Origin: an uncultured Elusimicrobia bacterium
Lineage (GTDB): Bacteria; Elusimicrobiota; Elusimicrobia; UBA1565; UBA9628
Direction: 5' to 3'
Length of the DNA stretch: 10,082 nt
Assembly (NCBI GenBank): GCA_903874575.1
Contig: CAIQSZ010000108.1
Span: 1-10,082 of the forward strand
In this document: positions 1-6,226 of the stretch, one piece after another
Layout: each line of letters begins with the position of its first letter
How positions within the stretch are numbered: position 1 is the stretch's first letter
The notes under the pieces: model-generated
Told to the model about the DNA's origin: nothing
What the model saw: the letters and a program-made list of their open reading frames with translations, nothing else
The model's database searches: none
Made by a program: the position numbers and the translations under genes

Positions 1-1037
1 CCCGGCGCGCGATGGAGCTCTACCGCGGAGACGCGCTGCGCACGCTCGACGACTCGCGCGCGCGGGTGAAGTTTCTCGACACGGAACTTCTGAGCCTGGA
101 GCCGAACTCGCTGGCGGTGATCAAGCCCGTCGAGGCGGACGCCGAGCTGGTGCTGAAGGCGGGCGCCGTCTTCGCGGGCCGGGCGCGCGTGATCACGGAC
201 AGCGCGGTGATCACGCCCCGCACCAAGGACACGCGTTACTCGGCGCGCGTCGAAGCCGACCTATCCACCAAGGTGGAGGTCTACAAGGGTTTGGCCGCGG
301 TCGACGCGCAGGGCTTGCGCGTGGAGGTATCCGCCGGCATGGAGACGCGCGTGGCTCCGGGCCTGGCGCCCGAGACGCCCAAGCCCCTGTCGGACGTCGC
401 CGCCCTGGAGGCGCGGGCCGAGGAGTTCGATTCGGCCGTCGCCGCGGGCGGAGGCGCGGCGCCCAGGCCCCGAGCGCCGTCGGCGGCGCCCGCCGTCGAG
501 GCCGACGCGGCCGGCCTGCGGGGCGACATCGACTCCCTGCACGTCGGCGTGCCGATTCAAGGGTTCCGCGTCCAGGCCGCGCGCGACCGCGAGTTCAAGG
601 AGCCCGTCTTCGACCGCAAATACGACGCCGACGAGAAATTCCTGCCGGCGGACGCGAACCTGGCGCCCGGCGCCTACTGGTGGCGCGCCGCGGTCATCGA
701 CCTGCTGGGCACCGAGGGCCGCTTCTCGCCGCCGGGCTATTACAGCGTCGGACTCAAGCGCGTGGAGCGCGAGGCCGGCGAGACCATGAGCCGGATGCTG
801 ACCATCATCAGTCCCTCCGAAGGTGAAACCGTGGACGCCGACCACGTGCGCTTCGTCGGCGTCCTGCGCGACGACCGCCTGCGGCTGGAAGTCGACGGCA
901 AGAGCGCGCGCATCGACCCAGACGGCAACTGGGCCGTCGTGGCGACGCTGAAGGACGGGGTCAACCAGATCGTTCTGCTCGTCGCCGACGGCAAGGGCAA
1001 CGAGATACGCCGGGTCCGCCGCGTGATCCGGCGCTAG
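1..1037 (+). CDS. FecR-domain protein with C-terminal Ig-like (glucodextranase B-type) domain, 5'-truncated
   Basis: The gene runs in from the left edge. The frame is open from base 3, and the first ATG (base 12) lies inside the FecR fold (GDALRT, then LEPNS), so the true start, probably with a signal peptide or anchor, is outside the window. Counting from that ATG, residues 1-120 form a FecR-type beta domain ending VEVSAGMETRVAPG. Residues 125-170 are an Ala/Pro-rich linker. Residues 171-250 look like a fibronectin-type strand region (APGAYWWRAAVID). Residues 263-341 match an Ig-like domain of the glucodextranase B or bacterial Ig type (ISPSEGETV, then DGNWAVVATLKDGVNQI). FecR domains of this non-sigma-regulator kind are usually periplasmic or surface proteins, and a structural or ligand-binding role is inferred. 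No enzyme motif is visible. The stop overlaps the stop of the convergent TPR gene. Family call good, function unknown. Confidence 0.85.
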   Translation, partial: RRAMELYRGDALRTLDDSRARVKFLDTELLSLEPNSLAVIKPVEADAELVLKAGAVFAGRARVITDSAVITPRTKDTRYSARVEADLSTKVEVYKGLAAVDAQGLRVEVSAGMETRVAPGLAPETPKPLSDVAALEARAEEFDSAVAAGGGAAPRPRAPSAAPAVEADAAGLRGDIDSLHVGVPIQGFRVQAARDREFKEPVFDRKYDADEKFLPADANLAPGAYWWRAAVIDLLGTEGRFSPPGYYSVGLKRVEREAGETMSRMLTIISPSEGETVDADHVRFVGVLRDDRLRLEVDGKSARIDPDGNWAVVATLKDGVNQIVLLVADGKGNEIRRVRRVIRR

Positions 1038-2275
1038 CCGTCGCGGCGCCCGTCGTCCGTGCGCCTGCGCGTCAGAAAAAGGAGCGCTGCGCCCGACACG
1101 GCCAGCCCCAGGCCCAGGAGCAGCAACGCTCCCGCGTTCTCTCGGATGCGCGCCTGCCAATAGCCGGCCGCGTCCCACGTCCCGCCCGGCGCGGCCCGCT
1201 CGCCGCCCGCCGCCGAGTCGCCCGCGTCCGGCTTGACCGTGAGCGCGTTCACCTGGTCGCGGTAATAGTCGGCGAAGTCCTCCGCCGCCCGCCCGGACGC
1301 CAGGAACTCCCGCCTGACCTCCTCGGCCGAGAGCCCCAGGGCCACCGACACCGACGCCTTCGCGCCGTGCGCCGCCGCGTTGGACGGATCCAGCGCCAAG
1401 ACCTTCTCCAGATCGGCCAGCGCGCCCGCCAAATCCCCGGTCGCGCGCCGCGCCGCCGCGCGCGCGTGGTAGGCCCGCGGCTCGCTGGGATCGATCAGCA
1501 CCGCCTTCTCCGCCAGCGGTCGGGCCGAGGCCGGATCGATGCTCATCCTCGATTCCGCTTCCCGCGCCAGCGCCTGCGCCCTGCGCCGTTGCGGCGTCGA
1601 AGTCATCACCTCCGCCGCGCGCCGCGGACCGGCCGGCGTCGTCGAAGCCGTCTGCGGCGCCTTCGTCCCGCCTCGTCTCGCCCCGCCCGCCGCCTCGCTT
1701 CCCCCGTCCGCGCCCGCGGCCGCAGGCGCGTCCGTTGCGCCGCCCGTCACGCGCCCCGCCGACTGATATTTGAGCGACAGCGCCGCCTTGTTCTTCGGGT
1801 CGATCTTCAGCGCCGCTTCCGCGTCCTTCAGCGCCGCGTCGTAATTCTTCAGCCCGAAATTGACGTCCCCGCGCAATATCAGCGCCTGCTCCACCAGCTT
1901 CGGCTTGCCCTTTTCTACGGCCAGATCGACAGCATGATCGGCGAATGGCTTGGCCTTGTCGTAGTCTCCAAGACGATTGAATGCTCCAACTACTGATTTT
2001 TGGGCAGGGAAATTATCCTTATACTTAGCGCCGGCATCTGAGATTTTCTCTTCACCTTCAGCCAGTCGCGTCTTCGCATCCGATTCAGCTTGGGACCCTG
2101 GGGCGGCCTTTTGAAGATCGTCCTTGGCCGTCGTTGCCAAACCTAGTCCTGCGGAAACTTCCGGAGGCGTCCAGTCCATGAACGGATCGCTTGGAACGTC
2201 GCTGCTGGACGCGACGCTTTGTATGCTTCCGACGAACATAAAACCCAGAGAGGTTAAAGCACTCAAAATCTTCAT
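1034..2275 (-). CDS. Exported TPR protein with C-terminal transmembrane anchor
   Basis: This is the last gene of the minus-strand operon, 413 residues. Its ATG overlaps the preceding TGA in an ATGA junction, and no Shine-Dalgarno is visible, so translation is probably coupled. An N-terminal signal sequence (residues 1 to about 23) is followed by a charged helical stretch. A first TPR block lies at about 91-170 (NYDAALKDAEAALKIDPKNKAA), a low-complexity Ala/Gly/Pro/Thr linker at about 171-228, and a second TPR block at about 229-313 (GDLAGALADLEKVLALDPSNAAA). A membrane helix at 380-402 ends in RRR, which suggests a C-terminal anchor with the TPRs on the outer side of the inner membrane. TPRs bind other proteins, so a scaffold for the upstream operon products is inferred. 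The first third of the gene is clearly less GC-rich than the rest. Confidence 0.88.
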   Translation of the reverse strand: MKILSALTSLGFMFVGSIQSVASSSDVPSDPFMDWTPPEVSAGLGLATTAKDDLQKAAPGSQAESDAKTRLAEGEEKISDAGAKYKDNFPAQKSVVGAFNRLGDYDKAKPFADHAVDLAVEKGKPKLVEQALILRGDVNFGLKNYDAALKDAEAALKIDPKNKAALSLKYQSAGRVTGGATDAPAAAGADGGSEAAGGARRGGTKAPQTASTTPAGPRRAAEVMTSTPQRRRAQALAREAESRMSIDPASARPLAEKAVLIDPSEPRAYHARAAARRATGDLAGALADLEKVLALDPSNAAAHGAKASVSVALGLSAEEVRREFLASGRAAEDFADYYRDQVNALTVKPDAGDSAAGGERAAPGGTWDAAGYWQARIRENAGALLLLGLGLAVSGAALLFLTRRRTDDGRRDG

Positions 2276-2790
2276 TTTGTGAAAGCTAAGCCAATCGCCT
2301 TCCTCGTATAGAAATCGTTTTCTCCGTCCAGGACTTTCTTCGTCTCTGCTGATGCAAGATCGAGTTGAGACTGAGTGACTTTTCCGGTTACACCCTCTCC
2401 ATGAGCCATCGAGAGAAGCTTTCCGTTCGGTTCCAGGCGCATGACGTATCCGTCGAGTAATTTAACGGAGTCTTTATCTGTGATCCGACTAACAAACCAA
2501 ACGAGAGCAGTCGGGATTTTTCTTTCATCCACCTGGTCATAGACGATCGCGAAGATATGGTCGCGATGATCGGGCGTCACATCCGCCTTGAAACTCAAGG
2601 TCAGAGTGTGGACCGGGCCGGAATAGCCCAGGGTGCTTGCGACTCTAGGATTCATGTCGACGTCGCGCGCATTTGACTCTACGAATTTTATCGTCTGAGA
2701 CAGAGTTCTTGTTTTTGTTTTCCGTGCGGTTGCGGCGGAGGCGGGGAAGGCGATAAGGAGGGCGAGGGAGGCGGCGATGAAAGTTCTCAT
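2272..2790 (-). CDS. Exported protein of unknown function (172 aa)
   Basis: I do not recognise this family. The start is well supported: GGAGGAG lies about 5 bases before the ATG. A signal peptide follows (residues 1-20, hydrophobic core ASLALLIAF, cleavage after ASA). The mature 150 residues have a basic start (TARKTKTRTL) and alternating hydrophobic/polar strands (HTLTLSFKADV, HIFAIVYDQV, TALVWFVSRI, LLDGYVMRLE), suggesting one small mostly-beta domain. A more helical tail follows (QSQLDLASAETKKVL). There is no cysteine and no lipobox. It begins 18 bases after the GH57-like gene stop and overlaps the TPR gene start, so it belongs to the operon and probably acts in the periplasm or envelope with its neighbours. 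The mature part is encoded by distinctly lower-GC DNA than the flanking genes, a possible sign of transfer or recent origin. Confidence 0.85.
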   Translation of the reverse strand: MRTFIAASLALLIAFPASAATARKTKTRTLSQTIKFVESNARDVDMNPRVASTLGYSGPVHTLTLSFKADVTPDHRDHIFAIVYDQVDERKIPTALVWFVSRITDKDSVKLLDGYVMRLEPNGKLLSMAHGEGVTGKVTQSQLDLASAETKKVLDGENDFYTRKAIGLAFTK

Positions 2791-2808
2791 GGGGGCTCCT
2801 CCGAGGGG

Positions 2809-4470
2809 TCAGCGGGGCGCGGTCGATTCGAGGCGGGCGGCGGCGGCGCGCTGGGGGGAATGCGGGTTGTCGAGGACGGCTTTTTGCTGGTCGAGAGGGG
2901 CGAGCAGGCCGAGGGTTCGGGAGCCGTCGGGAGAGACGAGGATGCCGGGGGGGACGCGGTCGGCGCGGACGGGATCTTCGGCGAGGGCGAGGGCGAGGTA
3001 GCCCCAGCGCGCGGGGTTGCCGCGGAGTTGGGCGCGCGGGACGGCGACGCGGATTTCGACTTTGGCGGGGTCGGATTCGGTCTTCAGGGCGGAGATTTCC
3101 TCGGGGTCGCCGGCGCCGGCGCGGTAAAGGCGGGCGTCGGAGCCGTTTAAGGTCAGGGCGAACTCCCAGGCGTCTGCGGCGCGGGCGAAGACTCCGCGTC
3201 CCTCGAGAAGGCCGATGGAGCCGGCGCCGACCACGTGGTTGAGGTCGATGTAGACGTCGTAGATGGGGCGCGGGACGGCGGGAACCGCGTCGACGCGCGC
3301 GGGGAAGAGGCGGAAGAGGACGCGCTGGTCGTTCCATTCCACGCGCAGGCCGCGCAGGCGCCATGGGTCGGCGTTGGACGCGCCCGAAGGGGGCTTGGCG
3401 ACGGTGGCCATGGGATTGTTGAAGACGATCCAGTCCGGGCCCGCCGCGCCGCGCACGCCGGTGGACAGGTCGGCGGCGGCGCCGGACGACGAGTCGGAGG
3501 AGTATAAGGCGTCGGGCGCGGCGGCCTTCAGGCACTTGTAGACGGCCAGCAGGCGCGCGCGCAGTTCGGCGGGGAGGCCGGCGGGCGCTCCGGTCTTGGG
3601 CGCGCGGAAGAAGCGCGCCTCCTGGGCCTGGCGCAGAAGGTCGACGGCGCTTTCCAGCACCTTGAGGTCGGCGGCGCCGGAGTTCTGGTAGCGGCCGAGC
3701 GCTTTGGCGGCGTCGCCGTAAGCGTCGTAGGCGGCGCGCGCGGAGGGATCCTCGAGTTCGACGGCGGGGGCGCCGTCCCAGGCGGGCCAAGAGGCGACGT
3801 CGACGGCGGAGGGGCGCGGGGCGTCGGACGTCGGGGCCAGGCGCTCCACGGTGGACCAGCCGGCCGCGGGGCGGTCGCGCGATTCCTTGAGGGCCTGGAG
3901 CAGGCGCGAAGCATCCGCGGCCGATTCGTCGAAGACGACCGGGCCCGGAGAGGTCATGTCCGCGGACGAAGGCGCGACGTCTTGGGGGGCGGCGCGCGCG
4001 GCCACGAACACGGTCTTGCCTTGCGCGGCCCAAACGCCGCTCGCCGACTCATAGGCGCCGGTGAGCACCCAGCGCGCGCCGGACGAGCTCAGCGGGCCTA
4101 TCAGCGACGCGTCCAGCGCGCCCCGGCCGGGGACGAAGCCCGCGGGGCCCGAGGCCATGAGGCGCTCGACGGTCCGGCGAGCTTCGGCGGGGCGCTCCAG
4201 CGCGTCGCCGGGGCGCGGCGCCGCGGGGTGCGCGGCGATCAGCGGCAGGACGGGGTCCGCGTGCACGCGCGCGGCCACCTCGACGCGGCCCGCGGCGATC
4301 CACGGCGTTAAGGCGGCCTTGGCCGGCGGGGTGGCCATCTGCGGGGTGAGCGCTATGGTCAGCTTGAGATCCGGCCGGGCGCGCAGAAGGGCGTCGACCT
4401 GGCTCCACTGCGTGAAGGTCTCGGGCGGCAGCCAGACCAGCGCGCAGGCCAGCAGGAGCGGGGCGCTCAT
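2809..4470 (-). CDS. GH57-like protein, probably catalytically inactive, with C-terminal glucodextranase DOMON-like module
   Basis: The protein has 553 residues. The ATG at 4470 overlaps the preceding TGA (ATGA). The frame stays open further upstream, but that part is only a shadow of the CBM gene. Residues 30-140 follow the order of GH57 amylopullulanase-type motifs: LKLTIALTPQ, then GRVEVA, then ADPVLPLI (usual form HPILPLL), then VPGRGALD (usual form WPSEGAVS) and GARWVLTG. Residues 225-330 resemble the GH57 helical region (ASWPAWDG, then LLRQAQEARFF). Residues 345-530 resemble the glucodextranase C-terminal/DOMON-like module (YDVYIDLNHVVGAGS, then DAWEFALTLNG). In GH57 the Glu of the WPSEG-type motif is the nucleophile; here the matching residue is Arg116. 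The usual DGEN acid motif reads FDESA (Asp181). I infer a binding or structural role on alpha-glucan rather than hydrolysis. The N-terminus is hydrophobic but uncharged, so export is uncertain. Confidence 0.82.
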   Translation of the reverse strand: MSAPLLLACALVWLPPETFTQWSQVDALLRARPDLKLTIALTPQMATPPAKAALTPWIAAGRVEVAARVHADPVLPLIAAHPAAPRPGDALERPAEARRTVERLMASGPAGFVPGRGALDASLIGPLSSSGARWVLTGAYESASGVWAAQGKTVFVAARAAPQDVAPSSADMTSPGPVVFDESAADASRLLQALKESRDRPAAGWSTVERLAPTSDAPRPSAVDVASWPAWDGAPAVELEDPSARAAYDAYGDAAKALGRYQNSGAADLKVLESAVDLLRQAQEARFFRAPKTGAPAGLPAELRARLLAVYKCLKAAAPDALYSSDSSSGAAADLSTGVRGAAGPDWIVFNNPMATVAKPPSGASNADPWRLRGLRVEWNDQRVLFRLFPARVDAVPAVPRPIYDVYIDLNHVVGAGSIGLLEGRGVFARAADAWEFALTLNGSDARLYRAGAGDPEEISALKTESDPAKVEIRVAVPRAQLRGNPARWGYLALALAEDPVRADRVPPGILVSPDGSRTLGLLAPLDQQKAVLDNPHSPQRAAAARLESTAPR

Positions 4471-4922
4471 CTCACCGTGCGCGCGGACACGCGGCGACCT
4501 TGCGGTCCGTCGGCGGCGTCGGCGGACGGGTCCGCGACGGACCGTCCGTCTTCCAAGAAGAGGTACTTGTGGCGTCCCGGCCGCAGGGGGACCACCAGCG
4601 TCCAAGCGCCGTCGCCTCGCCTCAGCATCTTGAAGAGGCCGGGCTTCCACGCGTTGAAGTCTCCCACCAATTCCACGGACTTCGCCTTCGGCGCCCTGTG
4701 CTTGAACTCGAAGGGCACGAGCTCCGGGATTTCCGCCGGTTCGCGGCGTCCTTCGCGCGGCGTGAAAGTGGTCTGCGTGGGCTTCAGCGGCGAGGGCGTC
4801 CAGTCGCCGGCGACCGCGGCGTAGTCGCGCAAGGCCGTCACCCATTCCACGGAGGGGATGCTGATCAGAAGCAGCACGAAGGTGACCAGGGCCCAGAACG
4901 TCCAACGATTGCGCCAGTTCAC
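4467..4922 (-). CDS. Membrane-anchored glycogen-binding (CBM48/AMPK-type) domain protein
   Basis: This is the first gene of the minus-strand operon, 151 residues, with a GTG start. An N-terminal hydrophobic helix (about residues 8-27, TFWALVTFVLLLISIPSVEW) follows a basic MNWRNR, so it is a signal anchor with the rest outside the cytoplasm. A linker of about 40 residues leads to a glycogen-binding early-set domain at about 68-150. Hallmarks are VELVGDFNAW (83-92), GAWTLVVPL (105-113), PGRHKYLFLEDG (115-126) and the DP of VADPSAD (131-132). This is the AMPK-beta/isoamylase N-terminal fold that holds alpha-1,4-glucan, with Trp92, Trp107 and Lys119 in typical ligand-facing places. No catalytic domain is attached. 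Its TGA overlaps the ATG of the GH57-like gene, so the two are probably made together and may bind the same glucan. The likely promoter ends 6 bases before the GTG. Confidence 0.87.
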   Translation of the reverse strand: MNWRNRWTFWALVTFVLLLISIPSVEWVTALRDYAAVAGDWTPSPLKPTQTTFTPREGRREPAEIPELVPFEFKHRAPKAKSVELVGDFNAWKPGLFKMLRRGDGAWTLVVPLRPGRHKYLFLEDGRSVADPSADAADGPQGRRVSARTVR

Positions 4923-4928
4923 GGCGCG

Positions 4929-4937
4929 ATTCTACCA
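4929..4937 (-). promoter_or_regulatory. Extended -10 promoter of the CBM/GH57-like operon, predicted leaderless
   Basis: Read on the minus strand, TG-G-TAGAAT ends 6 bases before the GTG at 4922. The expected transcription start, about 7 bases past the -10, falls on the G of the start codon. No convincing -35 is seen at 16-18 bases, which an extended -10 can tolerate. There is also no Shine-Dalgarno. Confidence 0.55.
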
Positions 4938-4940
4938 AAC

Positions 4941-4969
4941 TTGCCAATAAGCCGGGGACATGTTAGTAT
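4941..4969 (+). promoter_or_regulatory. Sigma70-type promoter with extended -10 for the glutamate dehydrogenase operon, predicted leaderless
   Basis: TTGCCA at 4941-4946, a 17-base spacer, and TAGTAT at 4964-4969, preceded by the extended -10 TG at 4961-4962. The -10 ends 6 bases before the ATG at 4976, so the predicted start of transcription is the A of the ATG. No Shine-Dalgarno lies at a usable distance. The reading frame upstream is closed by the TAG inside the -10 element, so no earlier start exists. Confidence 0.65.
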
Positions 4970-4975
4970 CGCCCC

Positions 4976-6226
4976 ATGGACCAAGAAGAGAATCCCTGGC
5001 GGCAGGCGATGGCGCAGTTGGACCGCGCCGGCCAGGCCATGAAGCTGGAGTCCTTTACGCTGGAACGCATGCGCCACCCCAAGCGCATTCTCACGGTGTC
5101 CGTGCCCGTGAAGATGGACGACGGCTCGATCAAGGTTTTCGAAGGCTACCGCATCCAGCACAACATGGACCGCGGCCCGGCCAAGGGCGGCATCCGCTAT
5201 CACCCGCAGGTTTCGCTCGACGAGGTCAAGGCGCTCGCCTTTTGGATGACCATGAAGTGCGCGGTCGTCAACCTTCCGTACGGCGGAGCCAAGGGCGGCG
5301 TCATCTGCGACCCCAAGAAGATGTCGAAGGGGGAGCTGGAGCGCATGACCCGCCGCTACACCGCGGAAATCTCCATCATCATCGGCCCCGAGAAGGACAT
5401 CCCGGCGCCCGACGTGAACACCAACGAGCAGGTGATGGCGTGGATGATGGACACCTACTCGATGACGGTCGGCTACGCCTGCCCCGGCGTCGTCACCGGC
5501 AAGCCCATCGAGATCGGCGGCTCGCTCGGCCGCCGCGAGGCCACCGGCCGCGGCGTGTTCTACGTGACCCGAGAGCTGGCCGCGCGCGAAGGCTTCGACC
5601 TGAGCAAGTCCTCCGTCGCCATCCAGGGCTTCGGCAACGTCGGCTCCAACGCCGCGAGCATCTTCGCCGAGCACGGCGCGAAGGTCGTCGGCATCGCCGA
5701 CGTGTCGGGCGGCCTGTACGATCCCAAGGGCCTCGATCTGCGCGACGTCATGGAGTACCGCAAGACCCGCGAATCCGTTTCCGGCTATCCGAAGGCCGAG
5801 CACGTCCCGGTCGACAAGTTCGTCGAGATTCCTTGCGACGTCCTGATCCCGGCCGCGATGGAGAACTCCATCACGCGCGCCAACGCCGACAAGGTGAAGG
5901 CCCGCTACATCGTCGAGGGCGCCAACGGCCCCACCTCCAACGAGGCCGACGCGATTCTCCAGAAGCGCGGCATCCAGGTGGTTCCGGACATCCTGGCCAA
6001 CGCGGGCGGCGTGACCGTCTCCTACTTCGAGTGGGTCCAGGACATGCAGTCCTACTTCTGGAGCGAGGACGAGATCAACGCCCGCCTGCGGCACATCATC
6101 GTCGGCGCCTTCACCGAGGTCTACGACCTCGCCAAGAAAGAGAAGGTGGACATGCGCATGGCCGCGTTCATGGTCGGCCTGGGCCGCATCGGGAAAGCCG
6201 TGAGCATCCGCGGCATGTACCCCTAG
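4976..6226 (+). CDS. gdhA: Glutamate dehydrogenase (Glu/Leu/Phe/Val dehydrogenase family)
   Basis: This enzyme catalyses reversible oxidative deamination of L-glutamate to 2-oxoglutarate and ammonia in the cytoplasm, linking carbon and nitrogen metabolism. At 416 residues it has the usual length of small hexameric enzymes. Residues 1-190 form the substrate domain: Lys70 in GPAKGGIRYHP, Lys94 in MTMK, the catalytic Lys106 in PYGGAKGG and the catalytic Asp146 in IPAPD. The 24-, 12- and 40-residue spacings equal those of the Clostridium symbiosum enzyme (K89, K113, K125, D165). Residues 214-245 are the Rossmann motif (GFGNVG, 218-223); the acidic Asp242 near the second strand end favours NAD, tentatively. 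NAGGVTVSYFEW (342-353) and the C-terminal GRIGKAVSIRGMYP are typical. It heads an operon with a TPR gene and an rlmM-like gene. The only possible start is ATG 4976. The symbol is the generic family name. Confidence 0.96.
   Translation: MDQEENPWRQAMAQLDRAGQAMKLESFTLERMRHPKRILTVSVPVKMDDGSIKVFEGYRIQHNMDRGPAKGGIRYHPQVSLDEVKALAFWMTMKCAVVNLPYGGAKGGVICDPKKMSKGELERMTRRYTAEISIIIGPEKDIPAPDVNTNEQVMAWMMDTYSMTVGYACPGVVTGKPIEIGGSLGRREATGRGVFYVTRELAAREGFDLSKSSVAIQGFGNVGSNAASIFAEHGAKVVGIADVSGGLYDPKGLDLRDVMEYRKTRESVSGYPKAEHVPVDKFVEIPCDVLIPAAMENSITRANADKVKARYIVEGANGPTSNEADAILQKRGIQVVPDILANAGGVTVSYFEWVQDMQSYFWSEDEINARLRHIIVGAFTEVYDLAKKEKVDMRMAAFMVGLGRIGKAVSIRGMYP

Larger units (their letters stand above)
4920..4978. 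repeat. Inverted repeat of two promoter/start-codon arms
   Basis: The plus arm (4961-4978) and the minus arm (4937 to 4920) agree at 14 of 18 positions, with consensus TGKTAGWATCGCSCCRTG. The centre of symmetry lies near 4949. Each arm contains one extended -10 and one start codon. The symmetry may simply reflect two promoters of the same leaderless class, or it may also form an operator for a dimeric regulator. Confidence 0.6.

Noticed and set aside
261..1178. Minus-strand open frame opposite the FecR gene
   Set aside because: Composition of a GC shadow. The plus frame has a readable FecR fold and Ig-like domain.
2645..4033. Minus-strand Arg/Pro-rich open frame of 462 residues
   Set aside because: A frame shadow of the GH57-like gene with extreme Arg/Pro content and no domain.
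4462..4470. Lipobox-like LLAC at the N-terminus of the GH57-like protein
   Set aside because: The cysteine is at residue 9 with no basic residue before it. The hydrophobic stretch is too short and unlike a lipoprotein signal.
4471..4947. N-terminal extension of the GH57-like protein to 712 residues
   Set aside because: The extra 159 residues are Arg-rich shadow of the CBM48 gene, whose domain is clear in the other frame. The ATGA junction at 4470 gives a natural start.
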